The position numbers were made by a program, and so were the translations under genes. Shown here piece by piece: positions 26,918 through 36,352 of a stretch of 64,000 nt of DNA (within the stretch, counting starts at the first letter, position 1; every line of letters begins with the position of its first letter). The DNA is from Arcicella rosea (GTDB taxonomy: Bacteria; Bacteroidota; Bacteroidia; Cytophagales; Spirosomataceae): the NCBI RefSeq assembly GCF_040543805.1, contig NZ_JBEUMS010000016.1:62001-126000 (forward strand), given 5' to 3'. The notes under the pieces are model-generated. The model searched no databases and was not told the origin of the DNA. It was given only the letters and a program-made list of their open reading frames with translations.

Positions 26918-28411
26918 ATGTTACTTTTAGGCTTAGATTTAGGAACTTCTTCCATCAAGGCATCTGTAGTAGATGGCTCAACAGGCAAGCTAGTTGCCTC
27001 CGCACAATATCCAGATACAGAAAACACCATTTCCTCTCCCTTTGATGGCTGGGCAGAACAAGACCCAGAAATGTGGTGGACTTGTGTGCAAGAAGCAATT
27101 CAAAGATGTAATTCATCTGGGAAATACAATCCTAAAGATATTCAAGCGGTCGGAATTGCGTATCAAATGCACGGATTAGTTATTGTAGATAGAAATCTAA
27201 GTGTTTTACGTCCTTCAATTATTTGGTGCGATAGCCGTGCGGTTGAAATAGGCAAAAAAGCTTTTGATAAAATTGGGCATGAAAAATGTCTTTGTAATTT
27301 ACTAAATTCTCCTGGAAACTTCACAGCTTCTAAGTTGGCTTGGGTAAAAGAAAACGAACCTAAAATTTATGGTTCTATTTATAAAATCATGCTTCCTGGT
27401 GATTTTATTGCCATGAAACTTACAGGCGACATCACTACTTCAAATTCAGCACTTTCAGAAGGTATTTTTTGGGATTTCCAAACGAATAGCGTTTCTGAAG
27501 ATGTGATGAAATGTTACGGTTTCCCTGCTACAATTTTACCAGAAATTCGTCCGCTATTTTCAAATCATGGAGAAGTAAAAAGCTCAATTGCTGATGCTTT
27601 GGGTTTAAAAGCTGGCATTCCTGTTACTTATAAATCAGGCGACCAACCTAATAATGCACTTTCACTGAACGTCCTAGATCCGGGTGAAGTAGCCGCAACA
27701 GCAGGAACTTCAGGTGTGATTTACTCGGTTTCAGACAAAGTAAGCTACGACCCAAAATCAAGAGTAAACACTTTTGCCCATGTAAATCATGAATTAAATG
27801 GGCTGAATCGTTTAGGAACACTTTTATGTATTAATGGAACGGGAATTTTAAATCGTTGGGTACGAGATAATGTAGCAAGTGGATTAAGCTATCAAGAAAT
27901 GAATGCCCTTGCTTCAAAAGTAAATGAAGGTGCTGATGGGTTAAGAATTTTACCATTTGGCAACGGAGCAGAAAGAGTACTTGAAAATAAAGTAATTGGT
28001 GCTACTTTCCAGCGTTTAAATTTGAATGCTCATGCCAATGCACATATTATTCGTGCAGCACAAGAAGGAATTGCATATTCTTTAAAATACGGCATGGACA
28101 TCATGGCAGAAAATGGTACTTCTCCATCAGTCATCAGAGCAGGGAAAGCCAATATGTTTTTAAGTGATATATTCTCGCAAACATTGGTAAATGTCACTGG
28201 CGTTGCTGTAGAATTATATGATACCGATGGTGCAAAAGGAGCTGCTTTGGGTTCAGGTATTGGGGTAAAATACTTTGCTAATCCAAAAGATGCTTTTGTA
28301 AATATGGAAAAAATAGGTGTTGTTGAGCCAGAAACAGAAAAAGCATCAACCTATCAAGACATTTATCAAGATTGGAAAAATATTCTTGATAACCAATTAG
28401 CTAATGATTAA
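26918..28411 (+). CDS. xylB: Xylulokinase (FGGY carbohydrate kinase)
   Basis: 497 residues, normal for FGGY kinases. The N-terminal phosphate motif is LGLDLGTSSIKASVVD; AVGIAYQMHGLVIVD carries the Q-M-H-G sugar-binding motif typical of xylulokinases, and the C-terminal half has TAGTSGVIYSV and the adenosine-binding GAALGSGIGVKYF. The enzyme phosphorylates D-xylulose to feed the pentose phosphate pathway. Usually xylB sits beside xylA (isomerase) and a transporter; neither is visible here, so this is a lone copy ending at a strong terminator. Another FGGY sugar specificity cannot be excluded. Confidence 0.85.
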   Translation: MLLLGLDLGTSSIKASVVDGSTGKLVASAQYPDTENTISSPFDGWAEQDPEMWWTCVQEAIQRCNSSGKYNPKDIQAVGIAYQMHGLVIVDRNLSVLRPSIIWCDSRAVEIGKKAFDKIGHEKCLCNLLNSPGNFTASKLAWVKENEPKIYGSIYKIMLPGDFIAMKLTGDITTSNSALSEGIFWDFQTNSVSEDVMKCYGFPATILPEIRPLFSNHGEVKSSIADALGLKAGIPVTYKSGDQPNNALSLNVLDPGEVAATAGTSGVIYSVSDKVSYDPKSRVNTFAHVNHELNGLNRLGTLLCINGTGILNRWVRDNVASGLSYQEMNALASKVNEGADGLRILPFGNGAERVLENKVIGATFQRLNLNAHANAHIIRAAQEGIAYSLKYGMDIMAENGTSPSVIRAGKANMFLSDIFSQTLVNVTGVAVELYDTDGAKGAALGSGIGVKYFANPKDAFVNMEKIGVVEPETEKASTYQDIYQDWKNILDNQLAND

Positions 28412-28434
28412 TTGCTGATTTGGTAAATCATTTA

Positions 28435-28477
28435 AACGCCTCTTCATTTTCATAAAAAATGGTGAGGCGTTTTTTCT
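28435..28477 (+). terminator. Rho-independent terminator after xylB
   Basis: AACGCCTC (28435-28442) pairs with GAGGCGTT (28464-28471); the stem continues with an A/T-rich section and one mismatch, and six T residues follow. Located 24 bp after the xylB stop. Confidence 0.85.
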
Positions 28478-28520
28478 ATTATTTATTACTGAAAACATCT
28501 TCCTCACAAACTTCAACTAA

Positions 28521-28697
28521 AGCTTTTCCTACAAGCTTGCATTCATCTTAGATTTTTTAGGAAATAAAGCATTTGAGTTCCCTTTTTCAAATCAAGATTT
28601 AATTTCTTTGGATTTATCAGGCTTGAAAAAAGGGCTTTATCTTGTGATAATCAACAATAATCAAGAGATTTACAGTCAGAAATTTATTTTAGAATAA
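28521..28697 (+). pseudogene. Remnant of a T9SS C-terminal sorting domain
   Basis: No start codon and an in-frame stop just before (28518-28520), yet translation gives a convincing Por-secretion tail: FILDFLGNKAFEFPFSNQD followed by DLSGLKKGLYLVIINNNQ and ending YSQKFILE-stop at 28697. This is the second half of a type A sorting domain (the xDxLGxxV and L-x-x-G-x-Y-x-V motifs). The remainder of the gene is absent; the terminator of xylB lies directly upstream. I read it as the decayed 3' end of a secreted-protein gene removed by deletion. Confidence 0.7.
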
Positions 28698-28713
28698 AAT
28701 ATCCCTTAAACCA

Positions 28714-29502
28714 ATGTCAACAATTCAAGCAATTATACTTGCAATTATCGAAGGCTTAACTGAATTCCTCCCAATTTCTTCTACAGGACACATGGTATTA
28801 ATGAGTTCTTACTTGGGTATTGAAAATGACAAATTCACCAAACTTTTTGAAGTTTGTATTCAACTTGGAGCTATTTTAGCTGTTGTTGTGTTGTACTGGA
28901 AAAAGTTTTTTGATTTTTCTAAATGGCAATTTTATGTAAAACTTGCTTTAGCTGTTGTTCCAGCCTTAATTTTCGGCAAACTATTTGACGACCTTATTGA
29001 CGAACATTTGGGCAATCCAGTTTTTATTGCTACAGTATTGTTAGTTGGAGGTATCATTTTATTGTTCGTAGATAATTGGTTCAAAAATCCAGTGATTACT
29101 GAAGAACCAGATATTAATAATGTAACAGCCATTAAAATCGGAGCATACCAATGTTTAGCCATTATGTTTCCGGGTTTAAGTAGAAGTGCCGCAACAATTA
29201 TTGGTGGTATGCAACAAAAATTAAGTAGAAGTTTGGCAGCAGAATTCTCTTTCTTTTTGGCAGTTCCAACAATGACAGCGGCTACTGGTTATAAATTATT
29301 GAAATTCATCTCGGATGAAGGAAGTATTACAGGAGATCAAATTAAACTTTTAGCCATCGGAAATGTTGTTGCATTTATCGTTGCTGTTTTAGCCATCAAA
29401 TTTTTTATTACTATTTTAAACAAATATGGTTTTAAATATTTTGGCATTTATCGTATCATCGTCGGAATCGTCATTTTAGCTTTGACGGTTGGCTCACATT
29501 AA
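28714..29502 (+). CDS. uppP: Undecaprenyl-diphosphatase (UppP/BacA)
   Basis: 262 residues, polytopic (about eight helices). It dephosphorylates undecaprenyl diphosphate to recycle the lipid carrier for peptidoglycan and other wall glycans. Both catalytic motifs are present: EGLTEFLPISSTGHM near residues 13-27 and PGLSRSAATIIGG in the second half. The gene is followed two bases later by truB, so the two are co-transcribed. In many Bacteroidota this pair follows ftsX and a DUF3098 gene; here those two lie 32 kb away. Confidence 0.95.
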   Translation: MSTIQAIILAIIEGLTEFLPISSTGHMVLMSSYLGIENDKFTKLFEVCIQLGAILAVVVLYWKKFFDFSKWQFYVKLALAVVPALIFGKLFDDLIDEHLGNPVFIATVLLVGGIILLFVDNWFKNPVITEEPDINNVTAIKIGAYQCLAIMFPGLSRSAATIIGGMQQKLSRSLAAEFSFFLAVPTMTAATGYKLLKFISDEGSITGDQIKLLAIGNVVAFIVAVLAIKFFITILNKYGFKYFGIYRIIVGIVILALTVGSH

Positions 29503-29504
29503 TA

Positions 29505-30218
29505 ATGAATCAAGAAGAAACTATACAAAAGAATATTAATCAGACCTCTCCAGACCCTGGGGAGGTTTTATTGATTGATAAACCCCTTACTTGGACATCA
29601 TTTGATGTCGTTAAGAAATTAAAATTTGCTGGTAAATTCAAAAAAATCGGTCATGCTGGTACTCTCGACCCTTTAGCAACAGGTTTATTAATTCTTTGCA
29701 CTGGAAAAATGACCAAGCAAATTGATTCTTTCCAAGCACAAGAAAAAGAATATTCCGGCACTTTCGTTTTAGGCAAAACAACGCCTTCGATAGACTTAGA
29801 AACAGGATTTGACGAAGAATTTCCGACTGAACATATCAACGAAACGATACTTCAAGAAGCTTTAAGTAAATTTCAAGGAAAAATTTTACAGATTCCTCCG
29901 ATTTACTCTGCCATTCAAGTAAATGGGAAAAGGCTTTATGAATTAGCCAGAAAGGGGAAAACAGATGCAGACATTGAAATCAAATCAAGAGAAGTAGAAA
30001 TCTCTAAATTTGAGATTGATAGCAGTAATTTCCCAGAAATTAGCTTCACAGTCGTTTGCTCTAAAGGGACTTATATCAGAAGTTTAGTGCGTGACTTTGG
30101 TTTGGCTTGCCAATCAGGCGCTTATTTAAGTTCATTAAGAAGAGAAAAAATCGGTGAATTTGATGTTAAAAATGCACTAACAATTCAAGAGTTTATTGAG
30201 CAAAGAAAAGTGGATTAG
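29505..30218 (+). CDS. truB: tRNA pseudouridine(55) synthase TruB
   Basis: 237 residues. TruB makes pseudouridine 55 in the T-loop of tRNAs. The catalytic Asp55 lies in GHAGTLDPLATGLL; the substrate-binding KEYSGTFVLG, the PPIYSAIQVNGKRLYELAR and the CSKGTYIRSLVRDFG segments are all present. It lacks a separate C-terminal PUA domain, as is normal for shorter bacterial forms in this group. The start is two bases after the uppP stop, and ribF follows about 95 bp later. Confidence 0.95.
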   Translation: MNQEETIQKNINQTSPDPGEVLLIDKPLTWTSFDVVKKLKFAGKFKKIGHAGTLDPLATGLLILCTGKMTKQIDSFQAQEKEYSGTFVLGKTTPSIDLETGFDEEFPTEHINETILQEALSKFQGKILQIPPIYSAIQVNGKRLYELARKGKTDADIEIKSREVEISKFEIDSSNFPEISFTVVCSKGTYIRSLVRDFGLACQSGAYLSSLRREKIGEFDVKNALTIQEFIEQRKVD

Positions 30219-30313
30219 TAATTTTAAATTTTATTGTAATAAGTAATAATGTAAAGGATAAAACTCTGTTATCGTCCAACTCATAAAAGATCTTGAACAG
30301 AGCTAATATAAAA

Positions 30314-31252
30314 ATGCAAGTTTACCACGGAATACAGGAATTCAAAAAATTAGACCATGCGGTAGTCACTAGTGGAACATTTGATGGTGTACATCTTGGA
30401 CATCAAAAAATATTAAATCGCTTGAATGAAGTAGCTTTACAGACGCAAGGAGAAAGTGTTGTAATTACTTTTTATCCACATCCACGAAGCGTTATTTCTT
30501 CTGATAATCAGACCATCAAGTTACTTTCCACACTCGATGAAAAGATTGAACTCTTAGAACAAAATGGCGTACAACATCTTTTGATTATTCCATTTACCAG
30601 AGAGTTTTCAGAGCTTTCATCCGAAGAATTTATTCAAAAGATTCTTATCGAAATCATCGGCACTAAAACGCTTGTCATTGGCTATGACCATCGTTTTGGA
30701 AGAAATCGTGAAGGAGGATTCGATTACTTGAAAACTAATGCTTCAAGATATGGATTTTCAATTGAAGAAATCGCCCGTCAAGATATTGATAATGTAGGTG
30801 TAAGTTCTTCAAAAATCAGAAAAGCATTATTAGAAGGAAATGTTCAGTCTGCCGACCACCTCTTGGGTAGAAACTATTCTATCTCAGGACTTATCGTAAA
30901 AGGCAAACAACTAGGTAGAACTATTGGCTTCCCTACTGCTAATATTCAAGTAAGAGAAGTAGCTAAACTAATTCCTTCTGATGGCGTTTATGCAGTAAAA
31001 GTGCATTATAATGATGAAACTTTTGGAGGAATGCTAAACATTGGTAATCGTCCAACAGTAGATGGTACTTATCAGACAATTGAAGTAAATATTTTCGATT
31101 TCAATCGAGAAATTTATGGAGAAAATCTCAGTGTAGAATTTATTACGAAAGTCCGAAACGAACAAAAATTCAGTGGTTTAGATGCTCTAAAAGCCCAAAT
31201 TGCCAAAGATCAAGAAGTAATCAAAGATATTTTACAGCGTACAGAAAATTAA
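30314..31252 (+). CDS. ribF: Bifunctional riboflavin kinase / FAD synthetase
   Basis: 312 residues from the ATG at 30314; the frame extends to a TTG at 30293, but the extra seven residues are not typical. The N-terminal nucleotidyltransferase domain has SGTFDGVHLGHQKIL (HxGH-like), FYPHPRSV and GYDHRFGRNREG; the C-terminal flavokinase domain has GKQLGRTIGFPTANI and NIGNRPTV. It converts riboflavin to FMN and then FAD. It follows truB, a common arrangement in Bacteroidota and elsewhere. Confidence 0.95.
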   Translation: MQVYHGIQEFKKLDHAVVTSGTFDGVHLGHQKILNRLNEVALQTQGESVVITFYPHPRSVISSDNQTIKLLSTLDEKIELLEQNGVQHLLIIPFTREFSELSSEEFIQKILIEIIGTKTLVIGYDHRFGRNREGGFDYLKTNASRYGFSIEEIARQDIDNVGVSSSKIRKALLEGNVQSADHLLGRNYSISGLIVKGKQLGRTIGFPTANIQVREVAKLIPSDGVYAVKVHYNDETFGGMLNIGNRPTVDGTYQTIEVNIFDFNREIYGENLSVEFITKVRNEQKFSGLDALKAQIAKDQEVIKDILQRTEN

Positions 31253-31294
31253 TTTAAAAAGTAAGTAAAACCTTATTTTTGATAACACTTCAAC

Positions 31295-31332
31295 AAAAAA
31301 GGTCGATTCAATTTAATGAATCGACCTTTTTC
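31295..31332. terminator. Bidirectional terminator between ribF and clpC
   Basis: Perfect arms AAAAAAGGTCGATTCA (31295-31310) and complement (31317-31332) around ATTTAA, with A and T runs at the outer edges, between two convergent genes. Confidence 0.88.
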
Positions 31333-31348
31333 TATTTAAAATTACTCT

Positions 31349-33892
31349 CTATTCTTCTGTTGCAGTAGTTGCTAGAATTCTTGAAAGTGTTAATGAATCT
31401 CCTTCGCCTGAGTAATCTGCCAAGATAACATCGCCATTAGCTAAATCACCTTTTAAAATTTCTTCGGCAACTGGGTCTTCTAAATAACGTTGAATTGCAC
31501 GATTTAAAGGTCTTGCACCGTATTGCGAATCATATCCTTTTTCAGCAATAAAGTCTTTTGCTTTTTCTGTCAATTCAACGGTATAACCAAGATTTGTAAT
31601 TCTGATGAATAATTTATTCAACATCAAATCAATGATTTGGTGAATGTGCTCACGTTCTAATGAATTAAACACGATTACATCATCCAAACGATTTAAGAAC
31701 TCTGGAGAGAAAGCCTTTTTCAAAGCATTCTGAATAGTTCCTTTCATCGCATCATCTAAACCATCAACTTTAGTTTTTGTAGAGAAACCTATACCTGTTC
31801 CAAAATCTTTCAAATCTCTTGCTCCGATATTTGAAGTCATGATGATAATAGTATTTCTGAAATCTACTCTTCTACCTAAACCATCCGTTAAAATACCATC
31901 GTCCAATACTTGCAATAAGATATTGAATACATCTGGGTGAGCTTTCTCTATTTCATCCAACAATACTACGGCATAAGGTTTACGGCGAATCTTTTCAGTT
32001 AACTGTCCACCTTCTTCGTAACCAACATATCCCGGAGGAGCTCCGACTAAACGAGATACACTGAATTTCTCCATGTACTCACTCATGTCGATTCTTACTA
32101 AAGCATCATCTTTATCGAATAAATATGTCGCTAAAACTTTCGCTAATTCTGTTTTACCTACACCAGTTGGTCCTAAGAAAATAAACGAACCGATTGGTTT
32201 TTTAGGATCTTTCAAGCCAACTCTTGTACGTTGAATAGCTTTAACAAGTTTAGCAATGGCTGGATTTTGCCCTATTACTTTACCTTGCAATTCTTCATTC
32301 ATATTCAGAAGTTTTTGTCCTTCTGTAGCAGCTACACGATTCACTGGAATACCAGTCATTTGTGCAATTACTTCAGCAACACTTTCTTCTGAAACTGTAT
32401 AACGACGACGTTTGGTATCTTCTTCCCAATCACGTTTTGCACGGTCTAATTGGTCTAACAAACGTTTTTCACGGTCACGTAGCTGAGCAGCCTCTTCGTA
32501 TTTCTGCGATTTAACTACTGCATTTTTCTCTTTCTTGATATTTTCGATAGCTTCTTCCAAACGAACAATATCTTCAGGAACAGTAATATTTGAAATATGA
32601 ACTCTTGCTCCTACTTCATCCATTACGTCAATCGCTTTGTCTGGTAAGAATCTGTCAGAAATATAACGTTCTGATAATTTTACTGCTTGCTCGATTGCCT
32701 CATCTGTATAAGTTACGTGGTGATGATCTTCGTACTTATCTTTGATGTTGTTCAAAATTTCAATTGTTTCTTCGATAGAAGTTGCATCAACCATTACTGT
32801 TTGGAAACGACGAGCCAAAGCTCCGTCTTTTTCAATGTACTGACGATACTCATCTAAAGTAGTTGCCCCGATAACTTGGATATCACCACGAGCTAAAGCT
32901 GGTTTGAACATATTTGAAGCATCTAAAGAACCAGAAGCTCCACCAGCACCAACAATGGTATGCAATTCATCGATGAACAAAATCACATCTGGTGATTTTT
33001 CCAATTCGTTCATTACAGCTTTCATTCTTTCTTCAAACTGACCACGGTATTTTGTACCAGCCACTAATGAAGCCAAATCTAGTGTAACAACTCTTTTACC
33101 GAATAAAACACGAGATACTTTTTTCTGAACAATTCTTAATGCTAAACCTTCAGCGATGGCTGTTTTACCCACACCAGGCTCACCAATCAAAATAGGATTG
33201 TTTTTCTTTCTACGTGAAAGAATTTGAGCAACTCTTTCTATTTCTTTTTCACGCCCAACAATTGGGTCAAGTTTACCCGCTTCTGCAACTTTTGTTAAAT
33301 CCCTACCGAAATTATCTAATACAGGAGTTTTAGATTTTTCCGTTCCTTTATTGGCGGTAGAACTTCCTCCAGCTGCATTTCCACTTGCAAACATTCTTGC
33401 ATCATCATCATTATCGTCTGTGTCAGACGGGCCTGATTTGATATTAGGGTTTGATTGATATTCCACCATATCCTTAATTAATTCATAATGTATCTGGAAC
33501 TTCTCAAGAATTTGTTTGGCCAAATTATCCTCATCTCTAAGGATTGCCATTAGTAAATGTTCCGTTCCGACAAGGTTAGTTTTAAAAATTCTTGCCTCCA
33601 AGTAGGTGACTCTCAACACTTTTTCGCATTGTCTTGAAAGTGGAATATCTTGTTTGTTTTTGATAGTGTACGTAGATCTAACCGTACTCTTTGTAGCTTG
33701 TTCTATAGTAACACGCAAATCATCAAGGCTAGTGCCACATTTTTTAATCAAATCAAGAGCAATGCCTTCGCCTTCTCTGATCATACCTAAAATAAGATGT
33801 TCCGTCCCGATGTAATCATGCCCAAGCCTGATTGCCTCCTCACGTGCGAGTGAGATAACCTCTTTTACTCTGTTTGAAAATTTTGCCTCCAT
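31349..33892 (-). CDS. clpC: ATP-dependent Clp protease ATP-binding subunit ClpC
   Basis: 847 residues, full length. Two N-terminal Clp repeats (RVKEVISLAREEAIRLGHD and a second from about residue 85), AAA+ domain 1 with Walker A GEPGVGKT near residue 235, a coiled middle domain carrying a UVR motif (about residues 450-480), and AAA+ domain 2 with GPTGVGKT near residue 574. UVR plus the N-domain identify ClpC rather than ClpA or ClpB. It unfolds substrates for ClpP. A low-complexity Ser/Gly/Thr linker (about residues 165-185) joins the N-domain to AAA1. No ctsR or mcsAB partners are nearby. Confidence 0.95.
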   Translation of the reverse strand: MEAKFSNRVKEVISLAREEAIRLGHDYIGTEHLILGMIREGEGIALDLIKKCGTSLDDLRVTIEQATKSTVRSTYTIKNKQDIPLSRQCEKVLRVTYLEARIFKTNLVGTEHLLMAILRDEDNLAKQILEKFQIHYELIKDMVEYQSNPNIKSGPSDTDDNDDDARMFASGNAAGGSSTANKGTEKSKTPVLDNFGRDLTKVAEAGKLDPIVGREKEIERVAQILSRRKKNNPILIGEPGVGKTAIAEGLALRIVQKKVSRVLFGKRVVTLDLASLVAGTKYRGQFEERMKAVMNELEKSPDVILFIDELHTIVGAGGASGSLDASNMFKPALARGDIQVIGATTLDEYRQYIEKDGALARRFQTVMVDATSIEETIEILNNIKDKYEDHHHVTYTDEAIEQAVKLSERYISDRFLPDKAIDVMDEVGARVHISNITVPEDIVRLEEAIENIKKEKNAVVKSQKYEEAAQLRDREKRLLDQLDRAKRDWEEDTKRRRYTVSEESVAEVIAQMTGIPVNRVAATEGQKLLNMNEELQGKVIGQNPAIAKLVKAIQRTRVGLKDPKKPIGSFIFLGPTGVGKTELAKVLATYLFDKDDALVRIDMSEYMEKFSVSRLVGAPPGYVGYEEGGQLTEKIRRKPYAVVLLDEIEKAHPDVFNILLQVLDDGILTDGLGRRVDFRNTIIIMTSNIGARDLKDFGTGIGFSTKTKVDGLDDAMKGTIQNALKKAFSPEFLNRLDDVIVFNSLEREHIHQIIDLMLNKLFIRITNLGYTVELTEKAKDFIAEKGYDSQYGARPLNRAIQRYLEDPVAEEILKGDLANGDVILADYSGEGDSLTLSRILATTATEE

Positions 33893-34048
33893 GCTTAGAG
33901 TTTTTGAGTTATAGCGTTATAAAACCTCAGAGTTCAGTTGGTAAGAATGATGGAATAATCCAATTTTCTTTACACTGAGGCTGAAGGTAATCTCTGTTTT
34001 TCTTTAAAATTACTTTCTGTAAATCTCTTCCAGATTATATACTAAACA

Positions 34049-34675
34049 CTAATTTATTGTTGTTTGTTCATTTACTAATGAGCTTTGAAGTATCTTTAAA
34101 GATTGGCTTCCCTGACAAAATAGCAAATCTAGGATAGATAAATTAGGTACAAATTCGTTGCCAAAGTTCTGGCGATATGCGATTGGATTATAAATACCAT
34201 TCAATGAAAAATCTGTTTTGGGATGAATTTTACTCCTAAAATCGCTCTCCACATTTTTTTCATATTTTTCTGTAAATATAATCTTTTTTTCGAGACGTAA
34301 AAGTTTCAGACAAATTGACAGCAATTCTAAATTCAAATCGAACAAAAAGTCAGGCTTTTTTTCAATAATATTTTTAAAATATTCTGAATAATATTCAAAA
34401 AAAGGTGATTTTCCGTATGCAGAATGAATAGCACCCCAATGTCGGCGAATCCAATCTTGATGATACTCTATCTTTAAATCTCGAATTAATACTTTTGAAT
34501 TTCCATTTTTTACTGGGATAGACAGCGTATCAATCTTATTAGTTGTCTGAATTATACAACGATTTCGGTAACTTTGCTTTTCGTAATATTCGTGTGCTTC
34601 AATAACAATTGTGTCGTGCTGAAGTAAACACACAAAATATTCGAGACTGGGTAAATATTGTAAATCAATTATCAT
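34049..34675 (-). CDS. WbqC family protein
   Basis: 208 residues. The sequence (IIDLQYLPSLEYFVCLLQHD, then EHQ-like EYYEKQSYRNRCII, LSIPVKNGN, and WIRRHWGAIHSAYGKSPFFE) fits the WbqC-like family, in which members near O-antigen clusters are thought to take part in sugar modification; the activity is not established. It lies upstream of and on the same strand as clpC with about 155 bp between, and divergent from the acyltransferase gene. Unlike many Bacteroidota, no signal peptidase gene adjoins it here. Confidence 0.78.
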   Translation of the reverse strand: MIIDLQYLPSLEYFVCLLQHDTIVIEAHEYYEKQSYRNRCIIQTTNKIDTLSIPVKNGNSKVLIRDLKIEYHQDWIRRHWGAIHSAYGKSPFFEYYSEYFKNIIEKKPDFLFDLNLELLSICLKLLRLEKKIIFTEKYEKNVESDFRSKIHPKTDFSLNGIYNPIAYRQNFGNEFVPNLSILDLLFCQGSQSLKILQSSLVNEQTTIN

Positions 34676-34768
34676 TTCCCTAAAATACAGCAGAATGATT
34701 TAATTTCAAATTTTTATACCAAAATCATTCTATTTTTCAAGAAAAAATACAAATTACCAAAAGTTAAT

Positions 34769-35626
34769 ATGCTTTTCTTCAAGATTCTTGCGGCTTTACC
34801 ATTTTGGATGCTTTATCGCATTTCTGACTTTGCTTACTTTTTGCTTTTTAGAGTAATTAAATATCGCAAAAAAGTCGTTTTAGAAAACCTTCGAAATTCC
34901 TTTCCCGAAAAATCAGAAAAGGAAATCAATGAAATTGCTAAAGGTTTTTATCATCACTTAGCTGATGTATTTATCGAATTCTTTAAAGGTTTAAGTATTT
35001 CGGCAGAAGAAGTAACACAACGAGTGCAAGTAAATAATATAGAAGTTGTGAAAAAGTATTTAGACAATAACATTCCAATCATTTTTGTTGGCGGGCATCA
35101 AGGAAATTGGGAATGGGCTATTCATTCTGTTAGTTTAAATGGTGTTGATTTAGATGTTGTCTATCAAAAACTCAGTAGTCCATTTTTTGATAATCTTACT
35201 TATCAAATCAGAAATCGTTTTGGTGCTTTTTTAATTGAAAGAAAAGATACTATAAAAGTAACAATTGAAAGAAAAGACAAAGTCAGAGCTATTTGTTTGG
35301 CGGCTGACCAAATTCCTAGTCATTTGAAATCTGCCTATTGGACAAACTTTTTGAATCAAGATTCTGCTTTTTTTACTGGACCAGAGCGTATTGCACGAAA
35401 ATTTGATTATCCTGTTATTTTCATGGAATTTGTCAGAAAAAAGAGAGGATATTATGATATGAATCTTTCAGAAATAGCAAGTCCTCCTTACGAAAATCTC
35501 AGTCCTAATGAAATTCTTGAGCGTTTTGTTCAAACATTAGACGCTTCAATAAAACAAAATCCATCTTCTTACTTATGGTCGCACAGAAGATGGAAACATA
35601 AAAGAAGTGTCTCAGAAGAAGCTTAA
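34769..35626 (+). CDS. Lipid A biosynthesis acyltransferase-like protein (LpxL/HtrB family)
   Basis: 285 residues. One N-terminal membrane-associated helix is followed by VVLENLRNSFPEKSEKEINE, typical of HtrB-like proteins. The catalytic HX4E is GGHQGNWEW with His110 and Glu115, and RFGAFLIERKD and AADQIP are further family motifs. The enzyme should transfer an acyl chain from acyl-ACP to a lipid A precursor at the inner face of the inner membrane. Bacteroidota often carry one such gene and make a penta-acylated lipid A. It could also act on another aminolipid. Confidence 0.85.
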   Translation: MLFFKILAALPFWMLYRISDFAYFLLFRVIKYRKKVVLENLRNSFPEKSEKEINEIAKGFYHHLADVFIEFFKGLSISAEEVTQRVQVNNIEVVKKYLDNNIPIIFVGGHQGNWEWAIHSVSLNGVDLDVVYQKLSSPFFDNLTYQIRNRFGAFLIERKDTIKVTIERKDKVRAICLAADQIPSHLKSAYWTNFLNQDSAFFTGPERIARKFDYPVIFMEFVRKKRGYYDMNLSEIASPPYENLSPNEILERFVQTLDASIKQNPSSYLWSHRRWKHKRSVSEEA

Positions 35627-35652
35627 ACTAGTTTTTAAAGCTTTAAAAAACA

Positions 35653-35686
35653 AAAATGTTGGCAAGTCTTCAATTGCCAACATTTT
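35653..35686. terminator. Bidirectional terminator between acyltransferase and threonylcarbamoyl-AMP synthase genes
   Basis: Perfect arms AAAATGTTGGCAA (35653-35665) and complement (35674-35686) around an 8-base loop. The right arm overlaps the stop codon of the minus-strand gene by two bases. Confidence 0.8.
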
Positions 35687-36308
35687 ATAAGTAAATAGAT
35701 AAATCTCCTAATCCCTGACGAATAATTTCAAAATCATCATTGGTGGCATCTACAATGGTTGAAGGCATATTATTTCCATAACCTCCATCAATAACAATAT
35801 CTACCTGATTTTGGAATTTCTCGAAAATCAATTCTGGGTCGGTTGAATACTCCACGATACTATCATCATCATAAATTGAAGTAGTAACAATTGGGTTTCC
35901 AAGTTCTTCTACGATTAATCTCGGAATTTCATTATCAGGAATTCTGACACCAACTGTTTTTTTACTTTGTGATAACACTTTTGGCACTTTATTATTCCCT
36001 TCCAAAACAAAAGTAAAAGGACCTGGCAAAGCTTTTTTCATTAATTTAAAGCAAGTATTTGATACTTTTGCATAATCTGCAATATGGCTTAAATCATTAC
36101 AAATAAATGAAAAATTGTTCTTACTAGGTTTTATTCCTTTGATTTGACAAACCCTTTCCACAGCACGAGTATTATGAATATCGCAACCCATTCCATAAAC
36201 TGTATCGGTTGGATAAATAATTACTCCTCCGTTTTTTAGGCAATCAACAATATGATTTATTTTTTTCATATCGGTGCCTTTTTCGTATAATTTTATAAAT
36301 TCAGCCAT
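35685..36308 (-). CDS. L-threonylcarbamoyladenylate synthase (Sua5/YrdC/YciO family)
   Basis: 207 residues, a single YrdC domain without the Sua5 C-terminal extension. The nucleotide and threonine-binding pocket is marked by GGVIIYPTDTVYGMGCDI and the CQIKGIKPSKNNFSFIC segment, with the later VGVRIPDNEIPRLIV. It makes threonylcarbamoyl-AMP, the first step of the universal t6A37 tRNA modification. The KGIKP wording in place of the canonical K-R-P-x-x-x-P-L is typical of the YciO-like branch, so assignment as the t6A enzyme is probable rather than certain. Confidence 0.8.
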   Translation of the reverse strand: MAEFIKLYEKGTDMKKINHIVDCLKNGGVIIYPTDTVYGMGCDIHNTRAVERVCQIKGIKPSKNNFSFICNDLSHIADYAKVSNTCFKLMKKALPGPFTFVLEGNNKVPKVLSQSKKTVGVRIPDNEIPRLIVEELGNPIVTTSIYDDDSIVEYSTDPELIFEKFQNQVDIVIDGGYGNNMPSTIVDATNDDFEIIRQGLGDLSIYL

Positions 36309-36352
36309 CAGTTTTATCAGATTGTTTAATTTGTTGTACCTAAAATAATAAA

